Shown here: positions 32,721-43,774 of the stretch, piece by piece | Position numbering within the stretch: position 1 is the first letter of the stretch | Layout: each line of letters starts with the position of its first letter | NCBI RefSeq assembly: GCF_004379255.2 | Contig: NC_056040.1 | Location: forward strand, 806,001-870,000 | DNA: 64,000 nt | Direction: 5' to 3' | Source of the DNA: Salvia splendens | Lineage: Eukaryota; Streptophyta; Magnoliopsida; Lamiales; Lamiaceae | Notes under the pieces: model-generated | Seen by the model: the letters and a program-made list of their open reading frames with translations, nothing else | The model's database searches: none | Told to the model about the DNA's origin: nothing | Position numbers and translations under genes: made by a program

Positions 32721-33465
32721 ACCAATAGCTATCTCATAAATACTCATGACCGATGAGAAAATTTTCTCGGAAAATGGTTCTCACGTTCTCACAACAAGCA
32801 AATTGAGGAAGATCAACAAAGAAATGGATAAGCCAAAGCCAATAACCAACCAAAGAAACCAATCCATAACATCAACACTTAGAAAAGGGCAAAAAAATAA
32901 AGATTTAAATTCACCAAGAAAACACTTCAAGCATCAAATAAAACACAAATATTTGTAAAGATTCGAAATTTACAAATTCTATAACAACAAAAATTACCTT
33001 ACCGGAAATAACGCAGGCACCGTAATCTATTCTTCAACTGTATGCCGAGAAAAACGCTGGTATAAATAAATTTAATTCCATGTAAAGATGAGGAAACCAA
33101 GTAACTTAAAGTTTGAAATTTGATTTGGGAATTTCAATGGTGCGTGTATTTTCCCAAGATATGAACTACTTTTCGCACTTGACAGTTGGACATTCAAGAG
33201 GCAATTTGTTTATTCTATTTTAACTATTCTTTCACTACATTTGTCCCTTAAAAATAAAATTTTATTTAAGAGAGTAGACCCTATAATTCACTAATACTAT
33301 ATCTATTACTTTATTTTTTCTTTTTTTATCATTCTTATTTTATCTATTTTTACTCTCCCCTTATTTAATTAATTATATATTAAAATTAATATTATTTCAA
33401 AAGTTTCTATTTTCTAAATATAATACTATTATATTAAAGTTGAAAGATAATAAATTAATATAAGG
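32721..33465. other. AT-rich spacer
   Basis: No gene seen. The 70-codon frame at 32746-32958 is low-complexity. Confidence 0.5.
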
Positions 33466-33467
33466 GA

Positions 33468-35464
33468 TAACTGCCTTAAAAGTCACCAACTTTGGCCGAA
33501 TTCTGGTTTTTCCTATGACCTTTAAAATTGGCGTATAAAGTCACCGACATTGCATTTAGCCGCCGATTTCTCATGATGGTTTTTCCGGCGAAAGAGCGAG
33601 CTGACAAGTCGTTTTTAATTGACGTGGAGTCTCGTGGCGGCTGACATGGTCAAGCATTATTGACTGTGGAATAAAATAAAAAAATAAATTTACAAAAAAA
33701 AATTAACAAAAAAAATTACAAAAACAAAAAAACACCACCCCACCCCCAATTCGCCCCCAAATTTTGTTAACCTAATCGACCAGCCTAATCGACGAGCGAG
33801 CGACGACGACGGCCAAAACACCATCCAATCGACCAGCGACGGTGAGGTGACGACGACGAATTGATAGGCTTACCTGCAACGGCGACGGACGGGCGACGAG
33901 CTGTGCGTAAGGCTTCCTCAACATGGAGATGTGGCCGGGTTTCTTCCCAGACAAGCCGAATCCGAACAAACCTTTTCTGCTTCGGATTTACCATGGGGGG
34001 AATTTCACTCCTGATGGGAGGATTTGTGAGAAATACATAGGTGGGGAAATGTGGGAAGGTAGTGGGTTTGAACCAGATAGATTTGGTTATTTCGACCTAG
34101 TGGATGAACTGAACAAACTAGGGTTTGATAGTTGGGATAGACTATGATTCAAGAGAAAATGGCGAATGGAGTTTATTAACATCAAGGGTGATGCAGAGGT
34201 GATGTTAATGCTAAAGTTTCTGACCACAGTCAAGCATCAAATATGTGATGTGTATATTGTGGGTGGGAAGAAGGGTGGCCTAGAGCACATTGATGAAGAT
34301 CAATCCGTGGGTGGGGGGACACTATGGGTGATGAAGTTGTAAGGCATCGAGTGGTTGAGTCTGAGTTAGTGAAAAGGAGTAACGTTGAGTCTGTGAATAA
34401 GAGTATGTCTACCACAAGGCGTAGAAAGGAAACAACTTCAAAGGCTGGAAAGTTCAAGTCAGTTTCTACCAAAGATGTTGTGGAGAAGAGTGTTGAAAGT
34501 AGTGTTAAGAAGCGTTTATTCCAGTCTTCCCAGAAGTCAGTGGTTGAAAGTGTGGGTGAGAGGGTGGGGGATAGGAATTTTGATGCTGATGAAGTTGGAA
34601 AGAGTGTGGGTGAGGATGTGAGAGGTAGGGATTATATAGCTAAAGATGTGGGTAAGAGTGTTGTTGAGGATGAGGCATATAAGAATTCTGATGCTGATGT
34701 TTTGGGGATGATGTGGGAGGTAAGGATAATGATGCTGATGATTTGGGTGATGATGTGGGAGCTCTAAATGAATCTGTGGGAATAAGAGATAGAACTAATG
34801 AGAGTGTGGGGGATAAGGCTGATCACAGCATGGGAGTGGGTTTGGGATATGAAAGTGAGGAGGATGGGAGTTATATACCATCTTCTGAAGATGAGTAAAC
34901 TGATGATGACATGGATGCTGAGGAGTTAGTGTCCGAGGATGAGGAATACACACAAGGAAGGAATAAAGCAAAAGATAACAAGAAGAAAGAGTTTGTTGTC
35001 ACTGATGACATCTTCTATGGCCTAGTCAGTGGATGGAAGAAAAGTGACTATGTGTCTGAGGATGAGAATTCTGAAGAATGTGATATCTACTCTAGCTCAA
35101 CTTACTCCCAGGATGAAGGGAGAAGAAGGATGGAAAGGCATGCTAAAGTGATGTATGATCCACGGTGTGATCATAAGAATCTGAAATTGTGTATTGTGAT
35201 TTATTGATGGTTTTCAAGCAAGGGATGCTCTGACAGACCATGCAGTTGAGAATGGTTGGGAGATACACTTTAAAAGGGCAAGTAGGAAGGCATTTGAGGC
35301 AGCTTGCAAGAGTCCTTGCAAATGGTTCTGTTCTGGGAGCATAGTGAAGATGAATGGTACTGTTGTGATAAAGAAACTTGAACCGGATCACACATGTCCA
35401 AGGGCTATGAGAAACGAGATTGTGACCCCTATGGCCAACTTTTTCTGCGTCTGCCCCTGAATGG
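33468..35464 (+). mobile_element. Decayed Mutator-like element (MULE), right part lost
   Basis: The left end (about 33468-33700) has the 'ggataactgccttaaaagtc' and 'accaactttgg' type of terminus seen in plant MULEs, followed by GC-rich leader DNA. It carries MULE transposase N-terminal coding pieces to about 35430. The body then stops at NPF transporter sequence; the catalytic core and right terminus are missing. Confidence 0.6.
33923..35460 (+). pseudogene. MULE transposase N-terminal half, frameshifted
   Basis: ATG at 33923 begins a PB1-like N-terminal domain typical of plant MULE proteins (FLLRIYHGGNFTPDG, IGGEMWEGS, FDLVDELNKLGFDSW). A TGA lies at 34145-34147. The text continues to GGTLWV, changes frame near 34315 in a G run, runs through a long Val/Glu/Ser-rich linker, changes frame near 34715, meets a TAA at 34896-34898, and continues with an acidic block ending VSEDENSEECDIY. 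After another frame change near 35200 comes the MuDR-type DNA-binding region (DGFQARDALTDHAVENGW, CKSPCKWFC, IKKLEPDHTCPRA; about 35205-35420). No DDE domain follows. Confidence 0.7.
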
Positions 35465-36544
35465 AACATTATGTTTCCTCACGGCAGCCACCACCACCTG
35501 GCACATACATGTTAGGGGGTTGTCGTCGGGCTTTCGGTACCGGTACGATCGAGTACCGGAGAAGAATAACACAACGACGCCTCTCATCGCCACGGTTGGA
35601 ATACCGAACCCTAACCCCCAACCGACATTCACTTGTACCCAAACAAGGAGTGTTCCCGCAGTCAACGCGCCGATATTGATCGATAAATAGAACCAATTGA
35701 AGAACGAGCCATTGTGAAGTTTCTCTTCTTCATCGGCGTCGTCAAACTGATCCGCACCATACGTGACACACATGGCTTGATCCTGCCGGTCCCCAGTGCC
35801 ACCAGGTACAATGCCACGAAGCAGACCACAGTTTGCGACCTTGTAGCATGGCACTTGTCTTTCTTCTTACACATGGGCCTTAGTCCGCGAATCGAGGCTG
35901 ATATGGTCAAAAGTGTAATTCCCTAATAAAAATGTGTGATTAGTTCAAATAAAAACTCAGACTATCGTATTGTATTTCACTATCATCAGCGGCGACTTAC
36001 GATGACGTAGATGATGGAGAAGGTGGCGATGGTCCAGTATCGGCCGAGATACGAATCAGCTAGGAACGCTCTGACCAACGGCATGACGTAGCAAGTTCCC
36101 GACCAATTAGAAAGGTTTTTGGAGGCGGCGGCGTTGTGTTCATTGAGTTGGTTGGTGAAATAGAGGAAGAGATTGCTGCTCATTCCATAGTAGGCTAATC
36201 TCTCACAACATTCATTTACTGCACCACCAACAACATCATACATTTTGCATCAAAATTTAATTAACACACTTCTCTCTCTCTTGAATGCTTAATTACCAAT
36301 AATAAAGAGAGATTATCAAGAAAATTATGAGACAAGTTCTCTCTCCCTCTCTCATGAATGCCAACCCTCTTATGCAAAACTAAAAATTAAGGTATATTTT
36401 CAACAAATTACCATACATCTTTCTCTCTCACTCTCTCTAATGATGCTAACAATGAAGAATCAATCAAGGGAGATTTTCAACAAAATTATCACACCTCTCT
36501 TTCTCTTTCTCTCATGAATGCTAACCTCCTAACTAAGAAAAATA

Positions 36545-36662
36545 ATGAGAGTGTGTGAGTTGGTCAAGCGATAGAGTGGAAAAATCAAGGGAGTGTCTGA
36601 GGCCAAAAGTCTCAAATTCGAGTCTAGTGTGGCGCAACCTTTGAATTTATATTCACTGGCAC
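36545..36662 (+). mobile_element. tRNA-derived SINE fragment
   Basis: A-box-like 'gttggtcaagcgatagagtgg' and B-box-like 'caaattcgagtctagtgt' about 45 nt apart, followed by a pyrimidine/AT tail. Lies among the CT-rich repeats of the intron. Confidence 0.45.
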
Positions 36663-36831
36663 GTAAAAGAATTAAAAATCAAGGGAGATTATAACAAAAT
36701 GCTCTCATATGAATGCAAACCAGGTGGAACCAAGGGAGAGTTTCAACAAAATATCACACATCTCTCTCATGAATGCTAACCAAGAAGAATCAAACAAGTT
36801 CTCTCTCTCCCACCCTCTCCCATGAATGCTA

Positions 36832-37085
36832 CTCCCTTTGTCCGCCATTAGGAGTCCCATTTGTTAGTGATACGGGTTTTAAGAAATGTGAAAAAAAGTA
36901 GGTGAAAAAAAAAGTTAATAAAATAAGGGTCTCACTTGTATATATTAGTTTTAAATGAAATTTGAGTGAAATGAGTTAGTGGAAGATGAGACCTTATTAC
37001 CAATTATGGTAAAAGTGAACCGGAACTCCTATTCGCGGACGGACTAAAATAGAAAAACGGGACTACTATACGCGGACGGAGGGAG
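36832..37085. mobile_element. Stowaway-like MITE
   Basis: 'ctccctttgtccgccattaggag' and 'gcggacggagggag' ends with TA on both sides. Same family as 30597-31082 and 63636-63890. Confidence 0.8.
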
Positions 37086-37167
37086 TAATTGCTAACCAAG
37101 AAGAATCAATGGAGATTTTCAACAAAATCATCACACACCTCTCTCTCTCTCATAAATGCTATATAAC

Positions 37168-37851
37168 TGATGAATCCGCGAATTTCTGATGTTAGTAAAT
37201 GCTGGTAGAGAATGAAAACTACAACACACAGAATTTACGTGGTTCGATTTACTGAAGTAAATCTACGTCCACGGGAAGAAGGGAGGGCAAGATTGTATTG
37301 CTTGATCTGGGATTACAGCTTACAACACAGACTTGCTATATGATTTTATCTCTAGAGAGCTTAACCCTTTTCTATCTGATCTAAGTTCTATTTATACAAT
37401 GAACTAAGATCGTGGCTTGCGTCACCACTAAGTCGTGGATGTCGTGTAGGTCATGGCCTAAGATCGTGGCCTGAGTTGACACCACGTGGTAGTGGGTGTG
37501 TTGGAAGTTGTGGAAATCCTGTATGGGTCCACTAACTCCTTGTTCGGTCGAATACTGAGACCGAACTGCTTTGGTTGCCGATCTGAGAGTAGAGCTTGAT
37601 GCCGACCTAAGAGCAGAGCTTGATTGGTTGGCTTTTGCCGAGCTGTAGGCTGAGGCCGAACTCTTACTGAGACCGAACTGCTTTGGTTGCCGATCTGAGA
37701 GCTTGATGCCGACTTGAGAGCAGAGCTTGATTGGTTGGCTTTTACCGAGCTGTAGGCTGAGGCCGAACTCTTTGGTAATGCCGAACTCATACTCTTCCTT
37801 GGGCTGATGGGCCGTCACTGCTGTTGGGCTTGTTTAGTCCGTACCCCATCA
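37168..37851 (-). repeat. 3' LTR of the Tat-type element
   Basis: 684 bp, same length as its partner at 43793-44476, and every stretch I compared is identical, including two overlapping open frames that translate the same. Ends 'tgatgaatccgcg' and 'gtaccccatca'. Confidence 0.9.
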
Positions 37852-37989
37852 CTACCCCCCCCGAAAGACGAAGTGAATCACTTCGGCGAAGCGAGTCACT
37901 TCGGCATTCTGGATAAAGGTACGGGGGAGGCTGACGCCTTGCACGTGACTGCATTAAATGCGACAGTAAAATCCGGCCGTTGAATCCTG

Positions 37990-38178
37990 AAAAGGTGGGA
38001 TTCGAAACGGTGCGACGATTTTGAAATCTTCGCCGAATCTGATAAATACCTCCCTTCTTCATCATTGGAGCACTTTTGCGACTGCTTCTTCTGCACTCTA
38101 TCTCCTTTGCGTAAAAATTTCCTTCCGCTTTCAAGAATTTCTTCAGAATTTCTTCAGATTTTGCAAAGAGTAAGAACC
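37990..38178 (+). promoter_or_regulatory. Candidate promoter and leader of the antisense ORF
   Basis: A TATA-like 'tgataaatacc' lies at about 38038-38048, about 30 bp before a purine/pyrimidine change that could be a start site. A CT-rich leader runs to the ATG at 38179. It lies just inside the 3' LTR and faces inward, opposite to the gag transcript. Inference from position and composition. Confidence 0.35.
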
Positions 38179-40032
38179 ATGTCTTCTTCTTCTTCTTCCG
38201 AGTTAGGTAGCGGTAGGAAAGGGGGCAAGGGGTCTTCTAGCCGGAAAGAGTCCGGAGAGAAGACTGTAGAATACTTTCACAGCGTCTTGAGTAAGGACAC
38301 CGTGATATCTCTACACGAAAAATATCTTCTTCCCGGGGGGAAGGCGGTGGTTCCCGACGATGATCATAGGGCTTACGACCCGCCGAAGGGTTATGCCACC
38401 GTTTACGAAGCCTGCTTAGAATGCGGGCTTCGTTTCCCTCTTCCCCCTCCTTTTGTAGAGCTTCTTGATTTTTTTCAACTCCCTTTAGGTCAGGTGACTC
38501 CGAATTCTTGGAGGCACTTGTCGGCTTTTGCTGCCGAACTCCGTAGGCTAGATAAGGATCTGTCTCTGCGGGCAATCCTTAATTTTTTCCAATTTAAAAG
38601 GAAGGGATCTTGGTTTTACTTGATCCCCTTACAGTCTTTTAGGGCATTCTGCAAAACCAAGTGGCCGAAATGGCAAAACCGCTTCTTTTTTTATAATAGG
38701 ACAGCGGCTCCGGGCTTTCCCTGGAGAGGGCCGAAGTCCGTGATTCCTCATCCTCGGTTAGAACCGTTGGCCGAGCTCGAGGGCGAGCTCAATAAGATTC
38801 CTATGATTAGGAAACCATACTCGGAAACTGAGCTCGTCAAGGGCGACCTCGTGCTCAATATCTCGTCTTCGGACGGAGAAACTGAGGGTGAGGATTTCTT
38901 TTTTATGCTTTACTGCTTTAGCAGCGAAAACTAACCTTGTTTCTTTGCTTTTTGGCAGTGTACATGCTGAACAAGGCTACCCGAAAATCTTCGGAGTCCA
39001 AGGAGCCGGAGAGGCCGAAAACCACCAGCTCGGCGTCTGATGCCGAGAGGACTCCGAAAAGGCAAAAAACCTCTTCGGATCCGAAGAAGCCGGAGTCGAC
39101 TTCGGCAAGTAGGAAGGGGAAGACCCAGAAGCCCCCGAGAGCGCCAGAGAAAGACGTGGTCTTGGCGCCTCCTTCGGAACATATCTGTGAGCCGTTTTTA
39201 TGGCCCACGGACTTCGCCGAGGTGAATTCTCTTCTTGATTTTCTGGCCTTGCTTTTTTCCTGTATTTTTTGTGGCCCCTTTGTTGACTTTTTTCTTTACT
39301 CATTTTCAGAGGAACGATATGCTCTCCAAGCTCGTCGCCGTCGAACTCTCCAAAGCGTCCAACGACTATGCTGAGATGCAGAGGAAGTTGGCGGCTGCTT
39401 GTCATCGGGCCGAACAGGCTGAGGCTAACTTTGAGAAGGCCAGAGCTGCTAGGATTTCGGCCCAGGATGAAGCTCAGTTTGCCAAAAACCAGCTCGTCAT
39501 CCAGCGAGAGCAGACGAAACGGAGGGATGCTGCTGCCGTGGTTGCCCAAGGGGAGGCTCTCCGTGTTTACACGGAGAAACTCTTTTTGAGCAGCCAGTTC
39601 TCGGCCTTTGTCGGTAGTCTGGTAAGGCTAATTGCCGATAAGGGCGAGCAGGGGGCCGACGTCGTGCTGCCTCTGTACAGCCGAGAGATAGCAGCTCGGC
39701 TTCAGAATCTGCCGCTCCTTGAGGAGCTCGCTTCATCCTCAGTCCTGCTTTCTGCAGACCGAGTCCGGAGTTGTCGAGCTGATCGGGACGAGAACCTGGA
39801 GGCTATCTTTGCCTCCGTGGGACCCGTTTCACCCGCTTCGACTTACAACGGAGAGGGTGAGGCCGAGCCGCTGGAGCGGGAGGCCGAAGTCGAGCGGGCC
39901 GGGCATCCGGAGAAGGAAGCCGATCAGGAGGCGGAGGCGAGGCCGGCAGGATGCGAGGCCGAGGCTGAGGTCGCTCAGGAGAAAGAAGCTGAACCAGACC
40001 AAGGAGCCGGAGACGAAGCTGGCGGAGTATGA
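38179..40032 (+). CDS. Antisense ORF 1 of the retrotransposon ('putative gypsy type transposon' domain, Transposase_28)
   Basis: Read as three exons, 38179-38887, 38959-39221 and 39310-40032, with GT-AG introns of 71 and 88 nt and matching phases; total 564 aa with no internal stop. The N-terminal Ser-rich segment leads into the domain catalogued in Pfam as Transposase_28 (YATVYEACLECGLRFPLPPP, FVELLDFFQLPLGQVTPNSW, about residues 75-120, then a KGSWFYLIPLQ block). Next are a basic, Lys/Pro/Ser-rich hinge (about 240-300), a long coiled-coil segment (LSKASNDYAEMQRKLAAACH onward), and an acidic Glu/Ala-rich tail (AEPLEREAEVERA). Such ORFs are known in antisense orientation in Tat-lineage elements; their function is not established. 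Intron 1 or 2 retention would truncate the product. Confidence 0.75.
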
Positions 40033-40234
40033 TTTCGTCTCCCTTCTCTTAGTCTAGTTTCTTCCTTGTACGGTGGCCTTGAAGCCCTCTTAGTGTAAAA
40101 AATTTTCCTTGTGAATGAAAAATTCTCTACATTTGTCTTCGTATAGCTTTTCGTACTCGCCTTTATTCCTGTTGTATTTTACTATCTGCTCGGTACAGCT
40201 GCCGAACTAATATAGCTGCTTTGTACTCAAGGAG

Positions 40235-40987
40235 ATGGAGATACTTCACTGGAAACGGCTGTACTCTTCGGCTTTAGACGAAGCTGAGAAAAGAGCTATA
40301 GCCGATCAGACGAAGAATGACGAGCTTCTGGCTCGTTTAGTGAAGCTGGATGCCGATAATAAGGACTTAGAGTCCGATAAGAATGATCTGGAGGCCGAGC
40401 TGAATACGACCATTGCTGAGAGGACTGCGTACGAGGATTACATCCGTGTGCGCGGGGGAATGACCATATCAGATGTTCAGAGTCGAGTTGACGAACTGTG
40501 GGAGGAATATAATGTACTCCGGAGGAACAATGCGCTGGAGAGCTCGGCTTGCCAACAAGTCGTGACATCATTGCGGCGCTGGGCCTCTCGGTACGACATA
40601 GTTCTTGCCCGGCGTCCCTCAATTGAGAGATTCCTCCGGCATTTCCCGCCAACAGATGCTAGTACTCCAGCTCAAACCTCTGATTCACTCGCTCAAAACC
40701 CTACTCCAAGTCAGCAACGAACTCAGGGACAACCGGAGACGTCAAGTCGAGGACGGATTGAAGTTCGCAGAGGAGCTGTGGTTATGAGTGAGCAAGATCG
40801 GCAAATGCTTCGTGAAGAGACTCTTCGCCGCCGAGGTGCTAGGGCTTCCCGGGCTCAGAGAAGAGGTGGCAGGTCGATTAGAGCATCTCGTCGACCTGCT
40901 TATTCTGCGGCTGCCTGGAACGCCCGAACTCAGCTTCACGAGGATTTTGTGAATAGATGGCTCAACTTTAGCAACCCTGGACAGTAG
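40235..40987 (+). CDS. Antisense ORF 2: coiled-coil protein of the retrotransposon
   Basis: Intact 250-aa ORF with its own ATG, 200 bp after ORF 1. The first 100 residues are a heptad-rich coiled coil (EKRAIADQTKNDELLARLVK, LDADNKDLESDKNDLEAELN). Then come a predicted globular WASRYDIVLARRPSIERFLRHFPP segment, a Pro/Gln/Ser linker, and a strongly basic C-terminus with RRRGARASRAQRRGGRS. It lacks any enzyme motif I know. It could be a separate protein or a further exon of ORF 1; the 40032 stop favours separate translation. The short basic tail could bind nucleic acid (inference). Confidence 0.6.
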   Translation: MEILHWKRLYSSALDEAEKRAIADQTKNDELLARLVKLDADNKDLESDKNDLEAELNTTIAERTAYEDYIRVRGGMTISDVQSRVDELWEEYNVLRRNNALESSACQQVVTSLRRWASRYDIVLARRPSIERFLRHFPPTDASTPAQTSDSLAQNPTPSQQRTQGQPETSSRGRIEVRRGAVVMSEQDRQMLREETLRRRGARASRAQRRGGRSIRASRRPAYSAAAWNARTQLHEDFVNRWLNFSNPGQ

Positions 40988-41103
40988 AATAGTCCTTTGT
41001 AATAGCGTAACGCCATCTCGTAGGGTAGCGGAGTTGTGTGCCGAACAAGATTTGAAAAATGAAATTTTGTTTTCGCTTCTAACACTGTATTTACAGCTTA
41101 GCG

Positions 41104-41400
41104 AAAAATTTCATCGTACTTGTCCTCGGTCTTATGAAGTAAACTTCTTTGACCGGACTTGGTCCTTGGTCTGATGAAATAAACATCTTTGACCGGACTC
41201 GTCTTTGGTCTGATGAAATAAACATCTTTGACCGGACTCGTCTTTGGTCTGATGAAATAAACATCTTTGACCGGACTCGTCTTGGGTCTGATGAAATAAA
41301 CATCTTTGACCGGACTCGTCTTTGGTCTGATGAAATAAACATCTTTGACCGGACTCGTCTTTGGTCTGATGAAATAAACATCTTTGACCGGACTCGGTTT
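41104..41400. repeat. Minisatellite, 39-bp unit, about seven copies
   Basis: Unit contains 'tttgaccggactcgtctttg' and 'gtctgatgaaataaacatc'. The first one or two copies are diverged. 39 is a multiple of three and both strands stay open, giving spurious repetitive ORFs. Confidence 0.9.
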
Positions 41401-41625
41401 GTGTTCTAATTTGGCAATTTTTGTCGCCGGGATCGAACTTTCCCTTGTCCTAATTCGGCGAGTTTTATCGCGTGGATCGGACTTTCCCAGTTAACCGAAG
41501 TGGTCTTATGCAGTAAACCTCTTTGACTAGACATGGTCGTCCTCGGTCTTATGAGGTAAACTTCTTTGACCGAACTTGGTCGTCCTAATTCGGCGAGGTT
41601 TATCGCGTGGATCGGACTTTCCCTT

Positions 41626-41898
41626 ATTGCAGTTCGTTTCAGACGAAGTGCTTATTTCTTAAGCCGAATTGTGGTCTTGTATCTTCCTTGGAAGCTCGGA
41701 CTTCACAATCGTTGGCTTATTGCAGTTCGTTTCAGACGAAGTGCTTGTTTAAGCTGAATTGTGGTCTTGTATCCTCTTTAGAAGCTTTGACTCACAATCG
41801 TTGGCTTGTTGCAGCTCGTTTCAGACGAACTGCTTGTTTAAGCTGAATTGTGGTCTTGTATCCTCCTTAGAAGCTTTGACTCACAATCGTTTAGCTTG
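41626..41898. repeat. Three-copy repeat of about 90 bp
   Basis: Copies share 'gcagttcgtttcagacgaag', 'gaattgtggtcttgtatcct' and 'ttgactcacaatcgttggct'. Lies between antisense ORF 2 and the pol remnant, the region that is commonly repeat-rich in Tat-type elements. Confidence 0.85.
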
Positions 41899-42083
41899 TA
41901 TATGTTCTAAGAAGGGGATCAGCCTTCGAAGAACAAGATACCTCAGTAACATTTGTAAGAGACGACACGCACATAGACAGACAAAACGCACAGATAAAAC
42001 GCACAGAGACAAACAAAGACCAAGCAAACCAAAGAAAGCACATTGACCGAACAGAACTCAAGACTGACTGACCGGACTGTCTC

Positions 42084-42530
42084 TTACAAATGAAACTTTT
42101 TGAGGTTGGAAACGTACCATGTTCGGGGTACTTGTGCTCCTGACACGTGAGTCAATTTGTAAGACCCTTTGCCGAGGACTTCTGACACCCGATATGGACC
42201 TTCCCATGTGGGTTCGAGTTCGCCCAGCTTTTCTGCTCGGCTTACTTCGTTGTTTCTCAAGACGAGATCTCCCACTTGAAATTGCAGCTTCTTCACCCTT
42301 TGGTTGTAATACCGGGCTACTTGCTCCTTGTACTTGGCTGCTTTTATGCAGGCCAATTCTCTTCTTTCTTCGGCAAGATCTAGTTCGGCTCTCAGTCCGT
42401 CACCATTCATTTCTGAGGAGAAATTGAGTTCGGGGACTGGTTATGCCGATCTAAACCGGAATCACGGCTTCAATGCCGTACACCATTGAGTTCGGCTCCG
42501 GTGTGACTTCGGTCATTTCGCCTGCCTCTG
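42084..42530 (-). pseudogene. Pol remnant: C-terminal end of integrase
   Basis: About 430 bp. YGIEAVIPV (about 42495-42470) is followed by an in-frame stop, then, after a frame change, a stretch with ELDLAEERRELACIKAAKYK, the QFQVGDLVLRN and GPYRVSEVLGKGSYKL motifs of the integrase C-terminal region, and stop at 42084. Everything upstream in pol is missing up to the gag stop at 42640. Confidence 0.85.
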
Positions 42531-42639
42531 ACTACGGCTGCTGTGATTGCTATGCTTGATGGTGCCGAACTGATTGCTCGGCACTTTTAAGCGCAATCTG
42601 CGAACACACTTGCTCTTTTTCGATCACCTCGGATGACCG

Positions 42640-43716
42640 CTATCCCTCCTTTGGTGGGGAAGGTGTTCGGCGAGGAAGCCTCTGATCGCTATGATCGGGC
42701 TTCTTTTCGTCTCCTCTAGATGAGCTGTCTAAAGACCGTTTTCGACGGTCTGCCTCATCGGCTCGGGAGAACTGGTCCGCAATGTCCCACATCTCTTGAG
42801 CTGTTTGCGGACTGCATTCCACGAGCTTTCTGTAGAGAGCTCCGGGCAGGATTCCATTTTGGAATGCCGAAATGACAAGTAGATCATTGAGATTATCTAC
42901 TTGTAGGCATTCCTTATGGAATCTCGTCAGGAAGTCGCTGATCTTTTCGTCGCGACCTTGACGTATAGAAAGCAGCTGAGCCGAAGTATTCCGGGCTTCC
43001 GCTTTCTGAAAGAACCTCCTGTGGAAAGCATCCATCAGATCTCGGCAGGATCTAATGCTGCCTTGAGGAAGGCTGTCGAACCACCTTCTGGCGTTCCCGA
43101 TGAGCAGCTCGGGGAACAGCTTGCACATATGGACCTCATTGAGACCCTGGTTCGCCATATTATACTGATAGCGTCCCAGGAAGTCATGAGGATCCACCAA
43201 CCCGTCATAAGTCATCGACGGAGTTCGGTAGTTCTGTGGAAGGGGAGTTCGGGTGATATCGTCCGAGAACGGAGTCTTCAATGCTCCGTACATGGCGAAC
43301 CCGACATCTCTTCGGTATGGAGGAGATCGAGGTCTCCTGTGATTCCGGTACCGAGGAGGAACAGGAACATGTCGGGGTTGAGGATTCTTCTTCCTGGAAG
43401 ACACGGTACTACTGCGGTAGTGACTTTCATGTCTGGACGAGGAAGGAGAATTTACCGTTTTCGTCTTCGGCTGTTGGCTCTTTTGCAGGAAGGCTAAGAA
43501 CTCATCCTGCTTCTCAGCCAAGAACAGCTTGACAGCCTCATTCAAATCAGGCTGCTGGGAAGACTCGGTGGGACGATTTTTGGAGCGGCTTGTTCCTTCG
43601 CCATGAGAACTGGTGGTGGATTTATCCCTAGGCTGTTTTCCAGACCTGTGGGATGGATTGGCTTCCTCCTGGTTCTCACGGGCGGGAATACGGGTACTCT
43701 GCGATCTGGTATGCAT
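42640..43716 (-). CDS. Gag of the Tat-type retrotransposon
   Basis: 358-aa ORF from a real ATG 77 bp inside the 5' LTR boundary. A Ser/Arg/Pro-rich N-terminus leads to a Retrotrans_gag-type capsid region: FPELLIGNARRWFDSLPQGS, RDLMDAFHRRFFQ, KISDFLTRFHKECLQV (about residues 200-290). The C-terminus ends after a basic PRRTPSPPKEG with no CCHC zinc knuckle, and no protease follows, consistent with the internal deletion starting here. Product would be a capsid-like protein able to package its RNA only with pol supplied in trans (inference). Confidence 0.85.
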   Translation of the reverse strand: MHTRSQSTRIPARENQEEANPSHRSGKQPRDKSTTSSHGEGTSRSKNRPTESSQQPDLNEAVKLFLAEKQDEFLAFLQKSQQPKTKTVNSPSSSRHESHYRSSTVSSRKKNPQPRHVPVPPRYRNHRRPRSPPYRRDVGFAMYGALKTPFSDDITRTPLPQNYRTPSMTYDGLVDPHDFLGRYQYNMANQGLNEVHMCKLFPELLIGNARRWFDSLPQGSIRSCRDLMDAFHRRFFQKAEARNTSAQLLSIRQGRDEKISDFLTRFHKECLQVDNLNDLLVISAFQNGILPGALYRKLVECSPQTAQEMWDIADQFSRADEADRRKRSLDSSSRGDEKKPDHSDQRLPRRTPSPPKEG

Positions 43717-43774
43717 TTTTTGGGTGGAAAAAATGGATCAAAAATTCGCTTTATCACAAATTTTGTTCTCTGTT

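Larger units (their letters stand above)
36260..37165. repeat. CT-rich imperfect repeats in NPF intron 1
   Basis: At least six loose copies of 'ctctctcatgaatgctaac' followed by 'aagaatcaa' and 'gggagattttcaacaaaat' occur between 36260 and 37165, interrupted by a SINE and a MITE. Confidence 0.75.

Noticed and set aside
37381..37818. 145-aa Ser/Ala-rich ORF in the LTR, repeated at 44006-44443
   Set aside because: Lies wholly in the LTR in both copies; translation of short internal repeats ('gccgaactgctttggttgcc'), no domain.
41091..41409. Repetitive ORFs and CRISPR-like look of the 39-bp array
   Set aside because: Simple tandem minisatellite inside a retrotransposon, no spacers.
42916..43497. 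193-aa ORF on the + strand opposite to gag
   Set aside because: Shadow of gag; no domain, no coiled coil, and it starts within gag codons, unlike the antisense ORFs at 38-41 kb.
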